Source of the DNA: Bryobacteraceae bacterium
Lineage (GTDB): Bacteria; Acidobacteriota; Terriglobia; Bryobacterales; Bryobacteraceae
Direction of reading: 5' to 3'
DNA length: 10,335 nt
Assembly (NCBI GenBank): GCA_014379815.1
Contig: JACMLA010000893.1
Span: 1 to 10,335 of the forward strand
Below are positions 1-6,323 of this stretch, one piece after another. Within the stretch, counting starts at the first letter, position 1. Each line of letters opens with the position of its first letter. The position numbers and the translations under genes are program-made. The notes under the pieces are model-generated. The model did not search any database and was not told the origin of the DNA. It saw nothing but the letters and a program-made list of their open reading frames with translations.

Positions 1-840
1 ACCGAAGCCAGCCTCGGCCCGGAGCGAGCTCTGGGGCAGATCTGCGCGGTAATGGACGACGGGCTAATTGGCGTGGGCCGCAGACTGGAAGCAATAGGAG
101 TCGGATGCACTGGGCCGGTCGATCCCGTCGCAGGAGTGATCGGAGATGTGGCACTGCTGCCTGGATGGCAAGGCTATCCACTTCGCAGTCATCTGGAGCA
201 GCACTTCAAAGCTCCGGCGTGCCTGGAGAATGACTGCGATGCCGCAGCACTGGGCGAGTTCAGTTACGGCGCCGGGCGGGGTTCCGATCGTTTTCTCTAT
301 ACGACGATCAGCACCGGAATTGGCGTAGGAATTGTTGTCGATGGCAAGGTGTATCGGGGAACTGCAGGTGCGCATCCCGAGCTGGGACACCACACCATCG
401 ATCATTCTGCAGGACCGGATTGCTATTGCGGTTCCAGAGGGTGCTGGGAGTCTTTGGCCAGCGGACCAGCCATCGCGGAGTGGTTTAACATACAGTCCGC
501 CGACTCGCCGGACGCGACAGCTGCCGATGTGTTTCTCAAGGCTTCTGCCGGGAACGAACTCGCACGACGGGCCGTTGAGCGGTTTACACAGTACCTGGCA
601 ATTGGGCTGGGTAATCTCATCACGTTTTTCGCACCCGACACTATTGTTCTTGGGGGCGGAGTGATGGCCAGCGCTCCTGCTTTCCTGGAACGAGCAGCAG
701 GACTCGCCCGGTCGCGAGCCGGTTTGGTGCCATCGCAGTCCGTTGCCATTCGTCTTGGTGTCCTTGGCCGTCAGGCAGGGCTGGTCGGTGCAGCCTCGGC
801 CGCACAACTTCTTAATCCACCCCTCGAAGAGAAATCATGA
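1..840 (+). CDS. ROK-family sugar kinase (glucokinase or N-acetylhexosamine kinase type), 5' partial
   Basis: The reading frame is open from base 1, so the gene begins upstream; 279 residues are in the window. ROK kinases are about 300 residues, so the missing part should be short and hold the N-terminal ATP-binding DxGxTK motif. The ATG at 52 is internal, because family-like sequence precedes it. Visible ROK hallmarks are the END segment with the presumed catalytic Asp (codon 232-234), GAGRG after it, a TTISTGIGVG glycine-rich stretch, PELGHH near 376-393 (sugar-contacting Glu and zinc-ligand His), and the zinc cluster C-x-C-G-x2-G-C-x-E at about 421-450. VLGGGV closes the C-terminal lobe. 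It should phosphorylate a hexose at O6 in the cytoplasm. Overlap with the SIS gene suggests an amino sugar such as GlcNAc or GlcN, but that is inference; glucokinase is the alternative. Confidence 0.88.
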   Translation, partial: TEASLGPERALGQICAVMDDGLIGVGRRLEAIGVGCTGPVDPVAGVIGDVALLPGWQGYPLRSHLEQHFKAPACLENDCDAAALGEFSYGAGRGSDRFLYTTISTGIGVGIVVDGKVYRGTAGAHPELGHHTIDHSAGPDCYCGSRGCWESLASGPAIAEWFNIQSADSPDATAADVFLKASAGNELARRAVERFTQYLAIGLGNLITFFAPDTIVLGGGVMASAPAFLERAAGLARSRAGLVPSQSVAIRLGVLGRQAGLVGAASAAQLLNPPLEEKS

Positions 841-1889
841 ACACTAGCCTCGCCATAATCGAAGGCGCTTATCTGCGGGATATCCTCGAGCAGCCCGCTG
901 CTACGCGTCGAACTTTAGACTCACTCGCAGCCGCGGCGCCCACTGCCGCTGCGCTCTCATTGCTGAGGGAGAGCAGATCTTTTGACCGGATCGTTCTCAC
1001 AGGAATGGGGAGCTCATTCCACGCCCTGCACCCCTTGAATCTGCGTCTGAACCAGGCCGGAATCGTGGCCCAGATGATCGAGACTTCCGAGCTCCTGAAC
1101 TACTACCCTGAAACCCTAGGCAACCGCACGCTTACTGTCGCAGTGTCGCAATCAGGAGAGAGCGCTGAGATTGTCCGCATGCTGCGAGACCAGGTAGCCA
1201 GGGGCACCGTTGTGGGGATTACGAATACTCCGGAATCGAGTCTCGCGGTCGGATCCACCTTTTCGGTTGTAACTGCGGCAGGCCCGGAATCTACGGTATC
1301 CTGCAAAACCTATCTGGCTTCGCTACAAGCGCTTCACTGGCTGGGCTACGCTCTGCTGGGCGAAGATATGGCTACTGCTCTGGCAGACCTGGCGAAAGTG
1401 CATCAGGGAGTTACCTCCTACCTCAGCAGCTGGCAGGGACATGTGGAGTGGTTCATCGAACAGCTCGCCGAGACCCGACAGCTTTTCGTCACAGGCAGGG
1501 GCTGGTCCCTTGCGACCGCAGGAACCGGTGGGCTCATCCTGAAAGAGTCGGTGCGCTTCTCCGCCGAAGGGATGAGTTCCGCGGCCTTTCGCCACGGTCC
1601 CTTCGAGTCACTTTCCCGAGCAGTGCTCCTGTGTATTTGCCTTGGGGATGATCGCACAGCAATGCTGAATAGGCGTCTTCACTCGGATGTTCGCGCGGCT
1701 GGGGGCCGATCGTTTCTCATAGCAGGCGATTCCCCTCATCCTGCGCTCCGACTTCCTCCGGTACTGCCGGAACTTTTGCCAGTACTGGAAATCCTGCCTG
1801 TTCAGATGATCTCTCTGGCTTTAGGTGCCCACCTTGGAGAAGAGGCTGGCAAGTTTGCGCTGGCTACCAAAGTGACAACTGTCGAGTAA
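837..1889 (+). CDS. Double-SIS-domain sugar-phosphate protein, GlmS isomerase / NagB-II deaminase type
   Basis: 350 residues with two SIS domains and no glutaminase domain, the length expected for the isomerase half of GlmS and its stand-alone relatives (NagB-II glucosamine-6-phosphate deaminase, AgaS, FrlB). Domain 1 has GMGSS (56-60) and the phosphate-binding SQSGES (104-109). Domain 2 has TGRG (219-222), a KES...AEG segment (236-245) and RHGP (252-255). The C-terminus ATKVTTVE resembles the LAKSVTVE tail of GlmS. E237, H253 and K345 sit where GlmS has its isomerase Glu, ring-opening His and tail Lys. The start overlaps the kinase stop as ATGA, with a weak GAAGAGA ahead, so translational coupling is likely. 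Without a glutaminase domain, ammonia-releasing GlcN6P deamination is the simplest role beside a ROK kinase. The exact substrate cannot be read from sequence. Confidence 0.85.
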   Translation: MNTSLAIIEGAYLRDILEQPAATRRTLDSLAAAAPTAAALSLLRESRSFDRIVLTGMGSSFHALHPLNLRLNQAGIVAQMIETSELLNYYPETLGNRTLTVAVSQSGESAEIVRMLRDQVARGTVVGITNTPESSLAVGSTFSVVTAAGPESTVSCKTYLASLQALHWLGYALLGEDMATALADLAKVHQGVTSYLSSWQGHVEWFIEQLAETRQLFVTGRGWSLATAGTGGLILKESVRFSAEGMSSAAFRHGPFESLSRAVLLCICLGDDRTAMLNRRLHSDVRAAGGRSFLIAGDSPHPALRLPPVLPELLPVLEILPVQMISLALGAHLGEEAGKFALATKVTTVE

Positions 1890-1927
1890 TTTCAAAAACT
1901 CGGCTGCACAAAAAGTTTGATATGAGA

Positions 1928-1956
1928 TTGACAAAAAGGGCAGTCGGTCGTATTCT
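1928..1956 (+). promoter_or_regulatory. Sigma70-like promoter of the TonB-dependent receptor gene
   Basis: A perfect -35 hexamer TTGACA at 1928-1933 is followed after exactly 17 bases by TATTCT at 1951-1956 (4 of 6 matches to TATAAT). The predicted transcription start is near 1963, giving a leader of about 24 bases. The spacing and perfect -35 make this the clearest promoter in the window. It implies that the receptor can be transcribed independently of the kinase-SIS pair upstream. Confidence 0.7.
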
Positions 1957-1974
1957 CAGGCAAGCGCTTTTCTG
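1957..1974 (+). promoter_or_regulatory. Candidate LacI-type operator palindrome over the predicted transcription start
   Basis: CAGGCAAGCGCTTTTCTG is an interrupted palindrome: the core AAGCGCTT (1962-1969) is perfect, and flanking CAG/CTG arms match after two non-matching positions on each side (14 of 18 bases symmetric). A central CpG in AAnCGnTT is typical of LacI-family operators. It starts right after the -10 box and covers the predicted +1, a classic repressor position. No regulator gene is in the window, so the binding family is inferred. Confidence 0.45.
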
Positions 1975-1975
1975 C

Positions 1976-1982
1976 AAAGGAG
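1976..1982 (+). promoter_or_regulatory. Shine-Dalgarno of the TonB-dependent receptor
   Basis: AAAGGAG lies 4 bases before the ATG at 1987. It is a strong match with slightly short spacing and supports this start, which also gives a good signal peptide. Confidence 0.75.
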
Positions 1983-1986
1983 TTTT

Positions 1987-4900
1987 ATGCTTCCGATCTC
2001 CCGCCTTTTCTGGACCACCCTAACCGTCCTGTTGTTAGCTTCTGTTTGTCCTGCCGCCCCCTCCGGTACGATTCTTGGGACTGTCAAAGATGCGTCCGGC
2101 GCGGTTGTTACCGGCGCGAAGGTTACCGCGACCAACAAAGGCACAAGCCAGAGTCGCAGCGCGATAACCGACGAGCAGGGTAACTACGTCCTGACCGCGA
2201 TGCCCCTTGGTGAGTACTCTCTGAACTCAGCTCTGACCGGTTTCAAGCAGTCTGTCTTCGCCAGTGTCACCCTGCAGGTAGACCAGCAGGCACGCGTGGA
2301 TTTTACTCTCCAGGTTGGCGATGCTGCTACCAGCATTGAGGTCAATACATCCGCTGCACTGCTGAATACCGACGCTTCGGCTATTGGTCAGGTGGTCGAG
2401 AACAAGAAGATTGTGGATCTCCCTCTGAATGGGCGCAACTTCACGCAACTCGCTGCGCTGACACCGGGCGCACTCACGACGCAGGTAACAGGCCAGTCAG
2501 GAGCTCTTACGGGCTCGACGAAAGTACAGATCGCGGGAGGGCAGTCCAGCAAAACTGAGTTTCTGATTGACGGCGTCTCGAGCCAGGAGCAGGGCCTCGA
2601 TGGTGTTCAATTCGTACCTTCAGTGGACGCCATCGATGAATTTAAAGTGCAGAGCAACTCATTCGCCGCCGAGTATGGCCGGGGTACTGCGATCATCAAC
2701 GCCACGATCAAATCGGGCTCGAACAGTTACCACGGTGTCGTGTTTGAGTTCCTGCGTAACGAGAAGCTGGACAGCCGCAATTTCTTCGCAGCCACGAGAG
2801 GGGTATACAAGCAAAATCAGTTTGGCGGCACTATCGGTGGCCCAATCATCAGGAACAAACTCTTCTTCTTCGGCAACTACGAAGGCTCACGCGTTCGCCG
2901 GGGAGTCACTCGCAACACTCTGGTTCCGACGCAGGCCTTCCGGACTGGAAACTTCTCGAGTCTGCCAACGCCTCTTCTCGATCCTCTAACCCGAATTGCC
3001 TTCCCTAACAATCAGATTCCCGCGAACAGGTTCTCAGCCGAGACGCAATCGCTGCTCCAATACATTCCCGCTCCCAACACGCCCGGTGGCACCTTCGCGT
3101 ATGTCGCAAATCAACCTACCAACGCGGACCAGGGTAACGGCCGCGTCGACTATCAGGTCACCCCTTCCGATCTGGTCTATTTCCGGTACTCCCGTAACTT
3201 GCAGGACACTATCAATCCGGGTTCTTTGCCAACCAACGGCTCTCTGGAGCTGCAAAGCCGCGCTCACAATGCCGCACTGAACTACACGCGCATCATTAGC
3301 TCATCGCTGATCAACGAAGCCCGGGTTGGCTACACACACCTCTACACATTTGGCAGCCCTCAGGGACTTGGCACCAATTACACTGTGCAGGCAGGCATTC
3401 GCGGATTTGCCGAGACCAGCCGCACTTTCCCGGGATTTCCCAGCGTTCTCGTTGCCGGTTATGGCACGCTGATCGCAACACTGGGCTATCGTCCGGCGAT
3501 TGCTCCTTTTGAAACCCGGCAATTCGTCGACACCCTGACTTACATCAAGGGTCGTCATACGGTAAAGGCAGGTTTTGACTTCCGCCGCTTTCACTACAGC
3601 GAAGCCAACGGTGGCACAGCTTCCCGCGGCATCTTCAACTACGGAGGTGTCTACTCCGGCAATGGCTTTGCCGATTACCTGCTTGGGTTCCCTAATAACG
3701 GGACGCGCAGCTACCCTACGAACCAGTTTGGATTGACCGACAAGCAGTTTCATTACTTTGTCCAGGACGATTTCAAGGTCACACCGAACCTGACCCTGAA
3801 CATCGGACTGCGCTATGAGTGGAACACCATTCCTGTTCCCGACAATGCGCAGTCGGCCATCTTTGACTTCGCAACCGGAAGATTCATACTCGCCACCTTG
3901 CCCGATGGGTCGTTCAATCTGCGGACACAGGAAGTTGCTCCGATCGTGTTTCCCAGTTATGCCAACCGAATTGTCTCGGCGGAGGCCGCAGGGCTGCCAA
4001 ACAATATCCAGACTCAGAGCCACAATCAGTTTGCTCCCCGCTTCGGGTTTGCATACCGTCCGTTTGGCGGAAACAAGACCGTGATTCGTGGAGGCTACGG
4101 CATCTTCTATTTGCTGCAGCGGGGCAACACGAACGCCAGCTACCAGACAGATAACGTACCCTTCATCTACGACGACGTTAAAACCAACACAACACCCATC
4201 CCCACGTTCAATACGGCCAACTTGTTCGACAATCCGTTCGCGATCGGCACGCCTCGCGTGACGACTCGTGACCTGAAACTGCGCGCACCCTATGCGCAGC
4301 AATGGAACTTCTCGATCCAGCGCCAGCTTTTGAACAATCTGACCCTCGACGTCGCCTATGTAGCCAATAAAGGCAACCGTCTCGAACAACGTTATATTGA
4401 GAACTATGCTCTGCCGGGCCCCGGAAGCGCACAACCAAGGCGACCGTATCCCGAGTTCGGACTTGGAGCCCGATACTCCAACACGGCGAACTCCATCTAT
4501 CACGCTCTGCAAGTGAAGCTCGAAAAACGCTATTCCTCGGGCCTGACTCTACTGACGTCCTACACCTGGTCCAAGCTCATAGACGACACCAACGTCGACA
4601 GCCAGAGTACTGTTCAGGATCCGCGAAATTTACGACTCGAGCGCGCTGTGGGGACCTTCGACGTTCCCCACCGGATCGTCACCAGTTTTGGATACGAGCT
4701 ACCCTTCGGACAGGGTCAAAGATTTGGTGCTGCTATGCCTGCGCTGCTGAACCACCTCGTTGGGGGCTGGCAGGTTGGCGGCATCGTTCAGTATCAATCG
4801 GGGTTTCCATTCACTCCGCAAATGGCTGCACCCGACCCGGCTAACGTTGCCACCAACTATGCGCGACGACCTAACCGGATCGCCTCCGGTAAGATCGACG

Positions 4901-5205
4901 ATTGGACTCTGGACAGATATTTCGACGTTGGAGCTTTTCAGGTACCCGCTGCGTTCACTATTGGCAACTCGGGTCGCAATATCCTGCGCGGTCCCGGGAT
5001 TGCGAACTGGGACTTGTCGCTGTTCAAAAACTTTCAGTTCGGAGAGCGCTTCCGCTTGCAACTGCGAGGTGAAGCCTTCAACGCCTTCAACCGGGCTCAG
5101 TTCAATAATCCGAATACCACTACGGACCCGGGCGGTCCAGGCGGTCGCATCCTAAGCGCCCGTGATCCGCGTCTGATGCAGGTAGCGCTGAAACTCTACT
5201 TCTGA
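1987..5205 (+). CDS. TonB-dependent receptor, Oar-like, with carboxypeptidase-regulatory-like N-terminal domain
   Basis: 1,072 residues, an outer-membrane transporter of the type greatly expanded in Acidobacteria. Residues 1 to about 24 form a signal peptide (hydrophobic FWTTLTVLLLASV, small residues PAAPS at the cleavage region). Residues 26-110 are a CarboxypepD_reg/CnaB-like beta-sandwich (GTVKDASGAVV, TDEQGNYVL, LGEYSL). The plug follows, with IVDLPLNGRNF (142-152), LTPG, EFLIDGV (191-197) and the DAIDEFKVQSNSFAAEYGRG segment (214-233). The rest is a beta-barrel rich in aromatic and Asn residues, with repeated strand motifs such as FVQDDFKVTPNLTLNIGLRYEW, split here only in description. 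It ends in ALKLYF with a terminal Phe, as expected for insertion by the BAM complex. I see no clear TonB box. The ligand is unknown; the amino-sugar genes upstream and the esterase downstream suggest a carbohydrate, as inference only. Confidence 0.93.
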   Translation: MLPISRLFWTTLTVLLLASVCPAAPSGTILGTVKDASGAVVTGAKVTATNKGTSQSRSAITDEQGNYVLTAMPLGEYSLNSALTGFKQSVFASVTLQVDQQARVDFTLQVGDAATSIEVNTSAALLNTDASAIGQVVENKKIVDLPLNGRNFTQLAALTPGALTTQVTGQSGALTGSTKVQIAGGQSSKTEFLIDGVSSQEQGLDGVQFVPSVDAIDEFKVQSNSFAAEYGRGTAIINATIKSGSNSYHGVVFEFLRNEKLDSRNFFAATRGVYKQNQFGGTIGGPIIRNKLFFFGNYEGSRVRRGVTRNTLVPTQAFRTGNFSSLPTPLLDPLTRIAFPNNQIPANRFSAETQSLLQYIPAPNTPGGTFAYVANQPTNADQGNGRVDYQVTPSDLVYFRYSRNLQDTINPGSLPTNGSLELQSRAHNAALNYTRIISSSLINEARVGYTHLYTFGSPQGLGTNYTVQAGIRGFAETSRTFPGFPSVLVAGYGTLIATLGYRPAIAPFETRQFVDTLTYIKGRHTVKAGFDFRRFHYSEANGGTASRGIFNYGGVYSGNGFADYLLGFPNNGTRSYPTNQFGLTDKQFHYFVQDDFKVTPNLTLNIGLRYEWNTIPVPDNAQSAIFDFATGRFILATLPDGSFNLRTQEVAPIVFPSYANRIVSAEAAGLPNNIQTQSHNQFAPRFGFAYRPFGGNKTVIRGGYGIFYLLQRGNTNASYQTDNVPFIYDDVKTNTTPIPTFNTANLFDNPFAIGTPRVTTRDLKLRAPYAQQWNFSIQRQLLNNLTLDVAYVANKGNRLEQRYIENYALPGPGSAQPRRPYPEFGLGARYSNTANSIYHALQVKLEKRYSSGLTLLTSYTWSKLIDDTNVDSQSTVQDPRNLRLERAVGTFDVPHRIVTSFGYELPFGQGQRFGAAMPALLNHLVGGWQVGGIVQYQSGFPFTPQMAAPDPANVATNYARRPNRIASGKIDDWTLDRYFDVGAFQVPAAFTIGNSGRNILRGPGIANWDLSLFKNFQFGERFRLQLRGEAFNAFNRAQFNNPNTTTDPGGPGGRILSARDPRLMQVALKLYF

Positions 5206-5210
5206 CAACT

Positions 5211-5235
5211 GCTTCTGGGTCACTGGCCCAGAAGC
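5211..5235. terminator. Hairpin at the convergent 3' ends of the receptor and selenoprotein genes
   Basis: GCTTCTGGG (5211-5219) pairs perfectly with CCCAGAAGC (5227-5235) around a 7-base loop. The stem begins 5 bases after the receptor stop and includes the TGA stop of the minus-strand gene in its loop. There is no T-tract on either strand, so it is not a canonical intrinsic terminator. It may instead stabilise 3' ends or act as a T-less terminator in both directions. Confidence 0.45.
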
Positions 5236-5843
5236 ACCTTCGAATCCTTCGGCAGCTTCGCCTTCGAGATTGCGGACTCAAGCTCAGCGGAGGTCTTTGT
5301 CACTGCGCCGTTGATGAAGACGGGAACCGGCAGAGTTTCTTCCCAGCGGGCGCCAGGCGGGTACACTGCGGCGAGATCCCACAACACGCCATTGCGCTCG
5401 CAACACTCCGGCTTCCGGTTAGCTGTTATCAGCGAGGACTTGAGGGCTCCCGCCACCGCGTGACCCGAGTCCCAGAACTGCCGGACCCTCGGATCGCTAA
5501 GCCGCCCAAGTACGCTGGAGCCAGGCTTGCTCCAATCGGTTGGCAGGATCGGTTCCCACACAGAGAACACGACGATCGGGCTGTTCGGGTTCCGCTTCAG
5601 GATGTTCTCTACTGCGGAGGCCCCCCGCAGACAGGTTGTTCACGTGGGGGAAAGCAACGCAATCACACGTACACTGTCCGAAGTCCGGTTGAACTGCTGT
5701 CGAAAACTGTCCAGCGAAGTGACGCTGATTTCGTTTAGCTGGACCTGGCCGGGCGGAGTTCGTCGTTGCACCTGCACCCGGAACAGGTATCCGCCGATAG
5801 CGAATGCTGCTAGAAGAAGCCCAGCGATCCAAAGCCGTTTCAC
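5220..5843 (-). CDS. Membrane-anchored thioredoxin-like selenoprotein with U-T-T-C motif (in-frame TGA read as Sec)
   Basis: One minus-strand frame runs from a GTG at 5843 to TGA at 5220-5222, interrupted only by TGA at 5642-5640. Read as selenocysteine it gives 207 residues. Residues 4-22 are a hydrophobic anchor (LWIAGLLLAAFAIGGYL). VRVIALLSPT (58-67) looks like the beta-strand before a thioredoxin active site, and U68-T-T-C71 takes the place of CxxC, followed by a helix (LRGASAVENIL). Continuing in frame are a strand (IVVFSVWEP, 90-98), PTDW (101-104), SDPRVRQFWD (116-125), a CC pair (147-148) and a cis-Pro-like LPVPVF (171-176). These are recognisably coding on both sides of the TGA with no frameshift, and a hairpin starts 9 bases after it. 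It is probably an exported or periplasm-facing thiol/selenol oxidoreductase. It starts 6 bases after the MerT-like gene with no visible Shine-Dalgarno, so coupled translation is likely. The alternative is a nonsense-disrupted CxxC gene, which is less likely given the hairpin. The redox substrate is unknown. Confidence 0.8.
5612..5630 (-). promoter_or_regulatory. Candidate bacterial SECIS hairpin
   Basis: On the minus strand, 9 bases after the in-frame TGA, CTGCGG (5630-5625) pairs perfectly with CCGCAG (5617-5612) around the loop GGGGCCT. The loop can also close further by a G-U and a G-C pair to a three-base loop. The loop starts 16 bases after the UGA and opens with two G residues. Both points match the bacterial SECIS model, where a SelB-bound stem-loop sits just downstream of UGA inside the coding region with a G early in the apical loop. 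Confidence 0.72.
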
Positions 5844-5849
5844 GTCAAT

Positions 5850-6167
5850 CTAGGGAAGCGCAGCCATTGCTTCTGCAACGATTTGGGGGAACACAAGGAC
5901 CGCCACGACGATGCTGGCAGACACGCCAAAAATGATCAGGCTGGCCGGACTGCGACGGCACTGCCTTTGGCCCCGATACAACTGCACGAGGCCGGCTGCG
6001 AGAAGTAGCAGTGAAGAAACAATCAGCAGTGGGCGAAGAGAGTCCAACACAACACTGAGCCCGAGCGCTCCTGCTGCACCGGCGATGCCCAGAGGTAGAC
6101 AGCACGCCAAAGTGGCAAGGGCACTCACTGCACCTGCAATGGGTGCCAATCGTTCCGCCAGTCTCAA
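5850..6167 (-). CDS. MerT-like small membrane transport protein
   Basis: 105 residues from a TTG at 6167 to TAG at 5850-5852. Three hydrophobic segments are visible: about 8-38 (with ALATLACCLPLGIAG), 43-64 (LRPLLIVSSLLLLAAGLVQLY) and 78-97 (LIIFGVSASIVVAVLVFPQIV). The vicinal CC pair in helix 1 followed by a Gly-rich stretch is the hallmark of MerT/MerF-type mercuric-ion carriers. A lone Cys lies in the loop after helix 2 (RQCRR), where MerT has two. No MerP, MerA or MerR lies beside it, so the substrate may be Hg(II) or another thiophilic ion. The TTG is chosen because GGGG lies 7 bases upstream and no ATG or GTG is available before the in-frame stop at 6212-6210. The gene is followed after 6 bases by the selenoprotein, so the two form an operon. 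Confidence 0.72.
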   Translation of the reverse strand: MRLAERLAPIAGAVSALATLACCLPLGIAGAAGALGLSVVLDSLRPLLIVSSLLLLAAGLVQLYRGQRQCRRSPASLIIFGVSASIVVAVLVFPQIVAEAMAALP

Positions 6168-6181
6168 TCTAATACCCCAAA

Positions 6182-6208
6182 TTTCTGCGAAGACCTTTCT
6201 GCGAAGCC
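6182..6208. repeat. Short imperfect tandem repeat upstream of the MerT-like gene
   Basis: TTTCTGCGAAGACC (6182-6195) is followed directly by TTTCTGCGAAGCC (6196-6208), which differs by one missing A. It lies just upstream of the minus-strand TTG start, between the divergent MerT-like and esterase genes. It could be a paired regulator site or a chance slippage duplication. I see no convincing promoter in the 6168-6323 gap on either strand. Confidence 0.5.
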
Positions 6209-6310
6209 TTTATGGTACCGCTGTCCCCGGTTCTCGCACGGATCAGGCTCGAGGCAACGCGAAGAAAGCCACTCCAGACCAGACGCCGCTTCACGACCGT
6301 AGACTAGGAC

Positions 6311-6315
6311 GGAGG
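6311..6315 (+). promoter_or_regulatory. Shine-Dalgarno that fixes the TTG start of the esterase
   Basis: GGAGG lies 8 bases before TTG at 6324, an ideal distance. With the signal peptide that follows immediately, it settles the choice of a TTG start. Confidence 0.8.
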
Positions 6316-6323
6316 ACAATAGG

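Noticed and set aside
52..54. ATG at 52 as the true start of the ROK kinase
   Set aside because: The frame is open upstream to base 1 with family-like sequence (GPERALGQI), and starting here would lose the essential ATP-binding motif.
1892..1920. Weak dyad TCAAAAACT / AGTTTGA between the SIS gene and the receptor promoter
   Set aside because: Pairing needs a two-base bulge, is AT-rich with a long loop and has no T-tract. Too weak to call a terminator or operator.
1987..2052. Lipoprotein signal (Cys21) in the TonB receptor
   Set aside because: The residues before Cys are A-S-V; a lipobox needs Gly or Ala (or Ser) just before Cys. An ordinary signal peptidase I site after PAA fits better.
3301..4512. 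403-codon open frame on the minus strand
   Set aside because: It lies wholly inside the TonB-receptor gene, which has clear family motifs throughout. The antisense product has no recognisable domain and arises from GC-biased codon use.
5220..5843. Pseudogene or frameshift explanation for the split minus-strand gene
   Set aside because: Both halves are in the same frame, so no frameshift is needed. The only lesion is TGA exactly at a redox-Cys position, followed by a SECIS-like hairpin. A random nonsense mutation remains possible but is less economical.
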